Shown here piece by piece: positions 1 to 6,835 of a stretch of DNA of 40,189 nucleotides (its first letter is position 1; each line of letters begins with the position of its first letter). Position numbers and translations under genes: made by a program. This stretch comes from Spirochaetales bacterium (GTDB taxonomy: Bacteria > Spirochaetota > Spirochaetia > DAHUYW01): positions 1 through 40,189 of the forward strand of contig DAHVAK010000276.1 in assembly GCA_027314665.1 (NCBI GenBank), given 5' to 3'. The notes beneath the pieces were generated by a model, which saw only the letters and a list, made by a program, of their open reading frames with translations, was not told where the DNA came from and did not search any database.

Positions 1-107
1 ATATGGCCTTGCAGAATATCTCGGGCAAGTGGAGGATGCCGATACGGGAGTGGAGCCAGGCATTGAATCAGCTGGCAATCAAATTCACCGGCCGGGTGCC
101 GGTATGA
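1..107 (+). CDS. IS256-family (mutator-type) transposase, C-terminal fragment, cut by window edge
   Basis: The frame is open from the window start and stops at TGA 105-107, giving only the last ~34 residues ([29 protein letters not shown]). The pattern of a KW-x-MPI-x-x-W motif followed by an LNQ-x-AI-x-F helix and a GRVP end is the usual C-terminus of IS256/mutator DDE transposases. The catalytic part lies outside the window, so nothing can be said about whether the element is intact. A terminal inverted repeat of IS256 type follows 10 bases after the stop, which supports the call. Confidence 0.75.
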   Translation, partial: MALQNISGKWRMPIREWSQALNQLAIKFTGRVPV

Positions 108-141
108 TCAAAGGCCTTTACACAAAGTTCTTGACAGGCCC
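1..141 (+). mobile_element. Right end of an IS256-family insertion sequence
   Basis: Contains the transposase C-terminus and, at 117-141, a terminal sequence (TTTACACAAAG then TTGACAGGCCC) that looks like an IS256-type right inverted repeat, whose ends typically read as a G-rich tip, TGTCAA, then a TTTGTGTAAA core on the opposite strand. The element seems to end at about 141, because a different coding frame picks up at once at 142-144. The left end and the target duplication are outside the window. An 8-9 bp duplication beginning near 142 would be expected. Confidence 0.65.
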
Positions 142-467
142 TTATGGATGCCGATCGAGAAACCGTCGAACGGAGACAACAGCAGCTTCGCGAAGCAGCC
201 CAGAAGGCTGAGATGACCCCGCGCACCGAGACAGAGGCCATCGCCCATCTGATTCCAAAACGAAATATCGAGACCTGGATTCTGTGCCTTGGTCTCGTCG
301 AAGTGGACGAAGACACCGACTATCATGACGACGATCGAGTAGACCGCCTGATTAGAACGGTAGCCGAGACTTTCTATCACTGGAGCCGACCCGGCGTGTC
401 CCCACTGCCTGGATGCGTTCCTTCGCTGTTGACTGGAATTGAGGAAGCGATAAGAATCGAAGGATGA
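142..467 (+). pseudogene. TOPRIM-like small protein, 5' part removed by IS256 insertion
   Basis: From the IS end the frame reads LMDADRETVERR, continues through HLIPKRNIETWILCL and VDEDTDY, and ends in CVPSLLTGIEEAIRIEG. I recognise this arrangement (DAD early, IPKRNIETWI in the middle, CVPSL near the end) from a family of small uncharacterised proteins, where the DAD motif sits internally after a hydrophobic strand, as in TOPRIM folds (the D-x-D metal site). The ATG at 144 happens to fall in frame, but the protein would lack its N-terminal strand and the usual first acidic motif. It is therefore most likely a broken gene whose 5' end lies on the far side of the IS. It ends in an ATGA overlap with the next, also broken, frame. 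Genes of this kind often accompany an AAA ATPase in defence-type loci; that link is inference. Confidence 0.55.
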
Positions 468-925
468 TCGACAAAATCGTCATCTTTGTCACTGATCCTC
501 GGGCGAACATTGCTTCTTGTTTTGTTTTGGACCAAATGTTGCCTAAGTGATGGGAGCAGTAGGACCGCGCATTCGAAGAGTTGCCTGGCGTCATCCATCT
601 CGGCAGCCGGGCACACGTGAACCAGCTACGCGAGCAGAGCCTTCGGCCCGAAAAGTCCCTGCCGGCAACGGAGAGAGCAATCGCAGCCAGTACTCGAGGG
701 GCTCCGCGCCCGGGTTGCCGACAAGCAGCTGACGATTGTTCCTCAGCGCCTCGTCGGAAAGGCGAGCACCAACACGGTTCGCCAATGGAAGAAGCTCATT
801 TGCCAGACAGTACAGGCCGCTCGACAGGAAGCTTGTCCATCGGAAGTCGCGGGCGCGGCCCGGGGATGGGCGGACCGATCGCTCCCCGTCCGCACCCGCG
901 CATCGCCGCCTCGTCTCCGATTGGG
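464..925 (+). pseudogene. Decayed ORF, unrecognised; two in-frame stops and a frameshift
   Basis: An ATG at 464 overlaps the stop of the upstream gene (ATGA). The frame reads MIDKIVIFVTDPRAN and stops at TGA 548, with a second stop TAG at 560. The same frame then continues with protein-like sequence (FEELPGVIHLGSRAHVNQL, LRPEKSLPATERAIAA). Near 690 the plausible coding frame moves by one base and continues as LEGLRARVADKQLTIVPQR, VGKASTNTVRQWKKLI and GWADRSLPVRTRA to about 910. Joined, these pieces read like one soluble protein of ~150 residues. I do not recognise the family. The region therefore holds a degraded gene rather than nothing. Its 3' end is unclear, because the facing membrane-protein gene ends at 929. 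Confidence 0.4.
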
Positions 926-928
926 AGC

Positions 929-1210
929 TCACTCCTTTCGCTCGCTCACCTTCGAGAAGATCCAGATGACGAGGAAGGCCGTGATGATGGGCGGAAAGAT
1001 GTTCACGGAGTTGAGGTTCGCGAGGGCTGCGATGACCCCGGAGAAGACCGTCCCGATCACTCCCCCGAGGAAGGACCCGATGAGGGCCACGATGAGCGCC
1101 CCCCAGAAGTTGCCGAGCATCGGCTTCTTGAAGACGAAGTAGTAGATGAGCGCCACTCCGAAGCCGATCACGGCGTAGATGAGCCCGACGTTGAAGTAGT
1201 ATCCGAACAC
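929..1210 (-). CDS. Small integral membrane protein (three to four predicted helices)
   Basis: 93 residues, starting at GTG 1210 with an ideal AGGAGG ribosome site 6 bases upstream that overlaps the stop of the lipoprotein gene. Hydrophobic segments lie at about 5-27 (LIYAVIGFGVALIYYFVF), 33-60 (a Gly/Ala-rich stretch with GALIVALIGSFLGGVIG) and 72-87 (IFPPIITAFLVIWIF), and the tail is charged (KVSERKE). The Gly-rich central helices recall small YeaQ/GlsB-type transglycosylase-associated proteins, but the match is too loose to name it. It is the last gene of the recA-headed run. Function unknown. Confidence 0.7.
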   Translation of the reverse strand: MFGYYFNVGLIYAVIGFGVALIYYFVFKKPMLGNFWGALIVALIGSFLGGVIGTVFSGVIAALANLNSVNIFPPIITAFLVIWIFSKVSERKE

Positions 1211-1220
1211 TGCGCGCCTC

Positions 1221-2051
1221 CTAATTCGCTTCGAGCGTGAGATTGGTGAGGAGATAGTAGCCGATGGGAACCGGGATGCTGTAGACGGTGAGAATGTTGG
1301 GGTCGAAGCCGTAGGCGAGCGCGACGAGCCCGACCCCGAGGTTCGCTATGGTGCTGTTGACGCTAAGGGCGGTAAGGCTCGGGGGCATGTCGGGGTCGAG
1401 GTTGCTGAAGCTCTTCGGGCTGAACCCTTTGAGGTAGGGCTGCGGAGAGCCGGAGAAGGATTCGGTCAGGAGCCTTCCGGCATCGAGCACCGTGCCGCCG
1501 TTGGCGAAGGTGATGCCCCCGCCGTTGGCCGTTATGGTCGGGACCCAGTTGTCAAGAGGGCTGCTCAGGTAGCCCTGGAAGCTTATCTGGACGGTGAAGG
1601 CGGTCGCGCGGTCGCCGATGGAGACCGGGATCATCGGCAGCTGCTGCAGGGCTGATGCCTGGGAAGCGGAGAGGTATGTTGGGTTGGAATAGGTGCTGAC
1701 CGTGTAGCCGACGGAAGGCAGGAAGCCGACGAGGCGCTGGTAGCCCTCGGCGACGAGGACGGCGACCCCCGGGGTCGCGTAGTTCGCGGCGGTGAACTGG
1801 CTCGTATCGGAGATGTAGGCCCCGAGGAGCTGACTGCTCGTATCGTCGTAAAGCTTGTAGTAGAGCTCGAAGCCGAGGAGGGTGTAGGAGGGGTCCGGGG
1901 GCGTGTTGGTGAAGGAAAAGAGGGTGCCGGGGATCGCGTTGACGAGGGCGCCCGTGGGGGCGGCAAGGCCGGGAAGGTTGCTCGGAAGCCCGCAGCCCGA
2001 AAGAAGCCCGAGCGCAAGGAGCGCGAGGGGAAGCGCCGCAAGGCTCCCCAC
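1221..2051 (-). CDS. Predicted lipoprotein of unknown function
   Basis: 276 residues if started at GTG 2051, the only acceptable start codon between the upstream gene's stop and the lipobox. The N-terminus is a hydrophobic stretch (LALLALGLL) ending in the lipobox LSGC, so Cys would be lipidated at about residue 19-20. The n-region carries little positive charge, which is a weakness of this start. The mature part is rich in Ser, Thr, Tyr and Pro with short beta-like strands and no motif I recognise. It follows the adenylate cyclase gene after 116 bases with no visible gene, and is followed after 10 bases by the small membrane protein. The open frame extends well upstream into the cyclase gene, but that part is antisense-like shadow sequence. 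Function unknown. Confidence 0.65.
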   Translation of the reverse strand: MGSLAALPLALLALGLLSGCGLPSNLPGLAAPTGALVNAIPGTLFSFTNTPPDPSYTLLGFELYYKLYDDTSSQLLGAYISDTSQFTAANYATPGVAVLVAEGYQRLVGFLPSVGYTVSTYSNPTYLSASQASALQQLPMIPVSIGDRATAFTVQISFQGYLSSPLDNWVPTITANGGGITFANGGTVLDAGRLLTESFSGSPQPYLKGFSPKSFSNLDPDMPPSLTALSVNSTIANLGVGLVALAYGFDPNILTVYSIPVPIGYYLLTNLTLEAN

Positions 2052-2167
2052 TCCGCTTGCCTTCGAGGGGGCTGAAGAGGTTGGCGCGTCAGCGCGGGAG
2101 CCTGCGTCGGAGACGGCAGGCGAGCAGGCGGCGAATTGGGGGGAGCGATCGGAAAAGCGCAAGCGGC

Positions 2168-4597
2168 CTACCCCGCCCTTCGCCGGTCGCGCGCATTCGC
2201 GAGCAGCGCGGCGGGATCCTCGAGGCAATCGATCAGCTCGTAGATGAGGACCGGCTTGTTCTTGCCCTTGACGCGGATGTTGTCCAGCTCGCGGGCGATC
2301 ACCTTGTCCTTCACCAGGCCGTAGGTGAACTCGCTGATGATGACGTTGGTGGCGTACTGCTTGTTGGTGCCCTCCAGACGGGCGCCGAGGTTGACCGCAT
2401 CCCCCATGATCGTGTAGTTCATCCGTCCGAGCGATCCCATGTTCCCGACGGTCATCACCCCCGAGTTGATGCCGATCCCGATGGAAAGGCGTCGCTCGGG
2501 CGGCCAGCCCTCGTTGAGCTTCTTCAGGGCCGCGAGCTGCTTCAGCGCGCAGGCGCAGGCAAGGAGGGCGTGATCGGCGAGCGGGAGGGGGGCGCCCCAG
2601 AAGCACATGATGGCGTCGCCCTCGTACTTGTCGAGGGTCCCCTGGTACTCGAGGATGATGTCGGTCATCGCGCTTAAGTAGACGTTCAAGTGATTGACGA
2701 GCTCCTGGGGCATCATGCTCTCGGAGAGCGAGGTGAAGCCGCGGATGTCCGAGAAGAAGACCGTGAGCTCCTTGTCCACGCCGCCGAGCTCAGGCGGGTT
2801 TTCGAGGATCTGATCGACGACCGCGGGGTTGACGTACTTGCCGAACATGTCGCGAATCCTCTGCTTGTCCCGCTCGTCGGTCATGACGCGATAGACCACG
2901 ATCGTGAGAAAGGTGAAGAGTATCGCGACGGCGGGCGTCGCATAGTTCACGACGAGCGAGGAGAGCTCGAACTCCACCGTGACGACGGCGAAGCCGACCA
3001 CGAGCAGGACAAGGGTGATCGCGAAGGCCCAGATCGTCGAAAGGCGCGAAACCATGAACGCCACCAGCAGGACCAGCGCCGCGAGAATGACATCCTCCTC
3101 CCAGCTCGGAACGTGGAGCAGAAAGTCATCCGTGATGATCGTGTTCAGCGAGTTTGCGTGGATCTCGACCCCGTTCATGAGCCCGTAGGGGGTCGGCTTT
3201 TCGTCGGAAAGCCCGGGGGCGAAGGCTCCGACCAGGATGATCTTGTTGGCGACCGCCCGGGTCGGAGGCCAGGTATTCGGGTCGGGACCGGGCATGTTCC
3301 CGGCGGCGTAGCCGTAGAAGGAGCGGACGGGGAAGGTCTGGTAGCCGAAGGGCGAGGCGGATGAGGGCGGGCCCATGAAGTTGATGAGCATCGCCCCCTG
3401 CGCGTTGATGGGAATGCGAATCTCGCTTACCGGCTCGGTGACCGCCGGCTTCACGAGCTTGCCGCTCTTGTCGTAGACGGCCGCGGCTATGAGCTTGCGA
3501 TAGGGAACCCACGCGTGCGTCGTGGTGTCGAACATCTGCGGGTTCTTGATGAGGATATCCTTGCCGAGGTGCACCTCCACGTCAGAGAGGCTCTTGTGGA
3601 AGTAGTCGAGGGCAAGGGAAAGGGTGATGGAGGGGATGAAGTGGTCCTGGAACTCGAGGACCACGTAGTAGCCCTCGGTGACCTTCCCCGCCTGGTCGGT
3701 CTTCACAACCTTCAGGGGCGCCTTTGCCTTCATCTCGGCGGTCAGGCGCGCGATCGATGCCGCGGTGAGGGGATAGGGGATGTTGTGAAAGCCCCCCCGC
3801 TTGTCCATCCAGGCGAGGCGGTGGAAGGCCTTGACGTCGATCCGCGTCTCGGGGGTGAGCTCGGAGAGCGGGATCGCGCGGATTGGCTGAGACCACTTCG
3901 CGACGAGGATCTGCCGCCGATAGACCGCGTCTTGGTCCTGGACGTAGTTGGCGTGCCCGTAGCCGGCCGCCGCCTCGCCGTAGGGTATGAGGGGCGGCTC
4001 TACCCCGAGGAAGGCGCGCAGGTCCTGCCAATCGCCGGTGATGTGGGAGATCTCCCCATCCTTGTGCGCGAGGACCTCTTCGCGTGCGACGTACTCAGGC
4101 GAGGTGTTCGTGAGGGTGGGATGGTCGTCGAGGACGGTCTCGAGGAAGACGCGTCCGTTGTTCTTGATGGCGTCGACGAGCAGGGCATCGTCATAGGCGT
4201 TGCTGTCGGGCTCCACGAAAAAGATATCCAGGAAGATTGCCCGTTCTCGCTGGCTCTGATCCTTGATCCGGGTAAACCCGTTGAGGAAGTCGGCCTCGCG
4301 GTAGCGAGGCCAGGGGAAGCGCCCGAACTTCTCGAGGCTGGTGGGGTCCAGCCCGACGATGAGGATGTCGGAAGAGATCTTCGGATTGCGCTGCACCACG
4401 CTTACCCCGACCTGGACGTTGGTGCGGGTGACCTGATTCTTCAGCGTGAACTGCAGATCGGTGATGCGAAGCTCCAGGCCGCGGAGGAGGCTCGTGTAGT
4501 GCCCTATGGCGAGAAACAGGACGACGACGAGCAGACCGATGATCAGGCCGAAGTATTTCGTCTCAAGAATCTTCGCTCTGCGCCGTGACTTCGCCAT
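2168..4597 (-). CDS. CHASE2-domain class III adenylate cyclase
   Basis: 809-residue membrane receptor cyclase making cAMP from ATP. Order: a transmembrane helix at about 15-33 (GLIIGLLVVVLFLAIG), a long extracytoplasmic CHASE2 sensor region, a cluster of three helices near 500-570, then a cytoplasmic class III cyclase domain at about 600-790. The catalytic set is complete: metal Asp in FFSDIRGFT (near 614) and in YEGDAIMCF, substrate-specifying Lys in LDKYEGD and Asp in MGDAVNLGARL, and the transition-state Asn/Arg in the same helix. The Lys/Asp pair indicates ATP rather than GTP. ATG 4597 has a GGGGGAG site directly upstream. It lies 12 bases after the TPR-protein gene and before a lipoprotein gene, so it may be co-transcribed with envelope proteins. 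The signal sensed is unknown. Confidence 0.93.
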   Translation of the reverse strand: MAKSRRRAKILETKYFGLIIGLLVVVLFLAIGHYTSLLRGLELRITDLQFTLKNQVTRTNVQVGVSVVQRNPKISSDILIVGLDPTSLEKFGRFPWPRYREADFLNGFTRIKDQSQRERAIFLDIFFVEPDSNAYDDALLVDAIKNNGRVFLETVLDDHPTLTNTSPEYVAREEVLAHKDGEISHITGDWQDLRAFLGVEPPLIPYGEAAAGYGHANYVQDQDAVYRRQILVAKWSQPIRAIPLSELTPETRIDVKAFHRLAWMDKRGGFHNIPYPLTAASIARLTAEMKAKAPLKVVKTDQAGKVTEGYYVVLEFQDHFIPSITLSLALDYFHKSLSDVEVHLGKDILIKNPQMFDTTTHAWVPYRKLIAAAVYDKSGKLVKPAVTEPVSEIRIPINAQGAMLINFMGPPSSASPFGYQTFPVRSFYGYAAGNMPGPDPNTWPPTRAVANKIILVGAFAPGLSDEKPTPYGLMNGVEIHANSLNTIITDDFLLHVPSWEEDVILAALVLLVAFMVSRLSTIWAFAITLVLLVVGFAVVTVEFELSSLVVNYATPAVAILFTFLTIVVYRVMTDERDKQRIRDMFGKYVNPAVVDQILENPPELGGVDKELTVFFSDIRGFTSLSESMMPQELVNHLNVYLSAMTDIILEYQGTLDKYEGDAIMCFWGAPLPLADHALLACACALKQLAALKKLNEGWPPERRLSIGIGINSGVMTVGNMGSLGRMNYTIMGDAVNLGARLEGTNKQYATNVIISEFTYGLVKDKVIARELDNIRVKGKNKPVLIYELIDCLEDPAALLANARDRRRAG

Positions 4598-4609
4598 CGC
4601 TCCCCCGCC

Positions 4610-5305
4610 TTACTTGCCCTCCGTGGACAAGGACAGGGCGATTATACGGTCCCGTGCCAGTTTTGTCCAACCGCTGTCGGGGTACTGATCGACGAGCTTC
4701 TTGTAGTACAGCTCGGCGTTCTTCTTGTCGTTCTGTCCCTCGTAGAGCCTCCCGAGCGAAAACAGCGCTCCCGGAATCTCGGGGGCGAGCCCGCGGTAGG
4801 TAAGGATCCGTTTGTCGAGCTCGATGGCTGCGGCGGCATCCCCCTGCTGCTCGTCGACGGCTGCCGCATTGTTCAGGGCAACGAGGGAGAGGTAGCTGCG
4901 CGGGAATCGATCGGCGAGGCGGGTATAGAAGGCGACGGCGCTTTTCCAGTCCTTGTTCGTGTAGGCGAGGTCGCCCCGAATGAGCAGGGAGCGCTGCGCC
5001 GCGTAGGTGCGTGGAAACCTCTGGAGAATGACGTTGGTCTGCACGACGATCGCCTTCTCCAGGCCCGCCTTCTTGGCGGCGTCGGGCTCGTTCGACCAGT
5101 TCTCGTAGGTCTTCTGAACGGCTTCGACCTCGCGGGTCGCGATCTCGGCGCGCTTTGCCGCGACCTCGGTATAGATTGCGTAAAGGATAACGGCCGCGAG
5201 CGCTGCGATGACGACCCCGAGAATGACGAAGCGCCCCCGCTGGAGGATAGAGGCAAGGGCAGAGGCGATTCTCTGGCGGGGCGAGGAATCGGGTGAGTGT
5301 GCCAT
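4610..5305 (-). CDS. Membrane-anchored TPR protein (YfgM/BamD-like layout)
   Basis: 231 residues. A charged N-terminus is followed by one transmembrane helix at about 27-46 (FVILGVVIAALAAVILYAIY) and then helical repeats to the end. TPR signatures are visible in the C-terminal half (AVAFYTRLADRFPRSYLSL, GALFSLGRLYEGQNDKKNA, AELYYKKLVDQYPDSGW). Such proteins are usually inner-membrane proteins with the repeats on the periplasmic face, acting as scaffolds. ATG 5305 has an AAGGAG site that overlaps the TAA stop of the upstream sigma-54 activator. No catalytic motif is seen and no specific partner can be named. Confidence 0.8.
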   Translation of the reverse strand: MAHSPDSSPRQRIASALASILQRGRFVILGVVIAALAAVILYAIYTEVAAKRAEIATREVEAVQKTYENWSNEPDAAKKAGLEKAIVVQTNVILQRFPRTYAAQRSLLIRGDLAYTNKDWKSAVAFYTRLADRFPRSYLSLVALNNAAAVDEQQGDAAAAIELDKRILTYRGLAPEIPGALFSLGRLYEGQNDKKNAELYYKKLVDQYPDSGWTKLARDRIIALSLSTEGK

Positions 5306-5314
5306 GACTTCTCC

Positions 5315-6829
5315 TTACTGTTTCCGGATCTCGAGCTCTCGAATCAGGCGCGAAAGGTAGGTGCGCTGGACGCCGAGCAGGCGAGCGGCCTCGGTCTGCC
5401 TCCAGTTGTGCTGCTCGAGCGTCCGCTGAATGAAATGCTTCTTGAACAGATTGACAGCCTCCTTGAGAGGCTTTCCTCCGTAGTCGTCTCCCCTCCCCCG
5501 TTCGCCGGCATTGAGAATGAGATCGACCGGATGGATGTAGTCCCCTTTGGCTATCACGACCGCCCGCTCGACGACATTCTCGAGCTCGCGCACGTTGCCC
5601 GGCCAGTTGTAGGTGAGCAGAGCGTCCACGGCCTCCGATGTGAAGCCGAGGATTTGCTTCTTGGTCTCGTGGTTCACGCGCTGCAGGAAGTGCTCGGCGA
5701 GCACGGGGATGTCCTCGGTCCGCTCGCGAAGGGGCGGGACGCGAATTGGGATGACGGCGAGCCGATAGTAGAGGTCCTGGCGGAAGCTTCCGTCCGCGAG
5801 GGCCTTCTCGATGTCCTTGTTCGTGGCCGCGATGATGCGCACGTCGACCGAGGTCGGCTCGCTCGAGCCTACCCGCTCGAAAATCCGGTGCTGCAGCACC
5901 CGCAGGAGCTTGGCCTGGAGGCCCACGGGGAAGTCGCCGATCTCATCGAGGAAGATGGTGCCGGCGTCGGCGATCTCGAAGCGTCCTCGCCGATCGGAGA
6001 TGGCGTCGGTGAAGGCGCCCTTCACGTGACCGAAGAGCTCGCTCTCGAGAAGATGCTCCGGCAGGGCGGCGCAGTTGACGCGCACGAAGGGGCCGTCCTT
6101 TCGCGCCGAGTTCAGGTGAATCTGCTCGGCGAAGAGCTCCTTTCCGACCCCGCTCTCCCCGAGGATGAGCACGGAGGTGGAGGAGGCGGCGACCCGCCGC
6201 GCTATCTCGAGGGTCTCCTGAATCGCCTGACTCTTTCCCACGAAGGCGTGATAGCCCTGGGTCTCCTGGATCCGATCCTGCAGGATGGTGACCTGCTCCT
6301 TCATGCGTTGATAGGTCTGGGCGTTTTGAATGGCGATGGCCGCCTGGGTTGCGAAGATCTCGGTCCAGTAGAGATCCTCGTTGGTGAAGGTGCTTTGATC
6401 CTGCTTGTTGATCAGCTCGATGACCCCGACGCACTCGTCGCGCACCCGCATCGGCACGGCGAGAATCGAGTTCGTGGCGAAGCCGATCTTTCTGCTGATG
6501 TCGGGGAAGAAGCGCGCGTCGTGCTCGACGTCATTGACGATGAGGGAGGTGTTGTGCTGGGCGACCCAGCCGGCGATCCCCTCGCCCATCTTCAGCGAAA
6601 AGCGCTGAACCTCGGGAGCCTTCGAGCCGAGCGCAATCTCGAAGTACAGATGCGCGTTCTCCGAATCGACGAGAAGGAGCGAGGACGCCTCACAGGCCGT
6701 GAGGCGGGTCGCCGATTCGAGAATCCGCGTCAGCAGGGATTTGGCGTCGGTGTAGTTCGAATTGATGAGAGTATTGATCTCGATGAGGGTTTCGAGCCTC
6801 TTTGCATCGATCTTCGATGTCAAGACCAT
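5315..6829 (-). CDS. Sigma-54-dependent transcriptional activator with N-terminal GAF domain
   Basis: 504 residues. A GAF sensor domain spans about 15-165 and a short coiled coil about 170-190. An AAA+ domain follows, with Walker A GESGVGKE at 224-231 and Walker B FLDE at 293-296, then a Fis-type helix-turn-helix in the last ~35 residues (NWRQTEAARLLGVQRTYL). It should remodel sigma-54 RNA polymerase at enhancer-dependent promoters in response to a small ligand bound by GAF. The sigma-54 contact loop reads GAFTDA (271-276) rather than the usual GAFTGA, a variant known in a minority of activators. It lies 6 bases after rpsA with no clear ribosome site, so translational coupling is likely. A regulator in this position is unusual. 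Confidence 0.93.
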   Translation of the reverse strand: MVLTSKIDAKRLETLIEINTLINSNYTDAKSLLTRILESATRLTACEASSLLLVDSENAHLYFEIALGSKAPEVQRFSLKMGEGIAGWVAQHNTSLIVNDVEHDARFFPDISRKIGFATNSILAVPMRVRDECVGVIELINKQDQSTFTNEDLYWTEIFATQAAIAIQNAQTYQRMKEQVTILQDRIQETQGYHAFVGKSQAIQETLEIARRVAASSTSVLILGESGVGKELFAEQIHLNSARKDGPFVRVNCAALPEHLLESELFGHVKGAFTDAISDRRGRFEIADAGTIFLDEIGDFPVGLQAKLLRVLQHRIFERVGSSEPTSVDVRIIAATNKDIEKALADGSFRQDLYYRLAVIPIRVPPLRERTEDIPVLAEHFLQRVNHETKKQILGFTSEAVDALLTYNWPGNVRELENVVERAVVIAKGDYIHPVDLILNAGERGRGDDYGGKPLKEAVNLFKKHFIQRTLEQHNWRQTEAARLLGVQRTYLSRLIRELEIRKQ

Positions 6830-6835
6830 GACGAA

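Noticed and set aside
870-893. GCGGAC / GTCCGC inverted repeat as a terminator for the recA run
   Set aside because: Only 6 bp with a 12-base loop and no U-run, and it lies inside the decayed coding frame.
2052-2606. Upstream extension of the lipoprotein frame
   Set aside because: It overlaps the cyclase gene in another frame, has Arg/Pro-rich shadow composition, and would bury the lipobox far inside the protein.
5860-5885. Possible sigma-54 (-24/-12) promoter near the activator gene
   Set aside because: GG and GC pairs at the right spacing occur by chance all over this GC-rich sequence; no convincing TGGCAC-N5-TTGC match was found.
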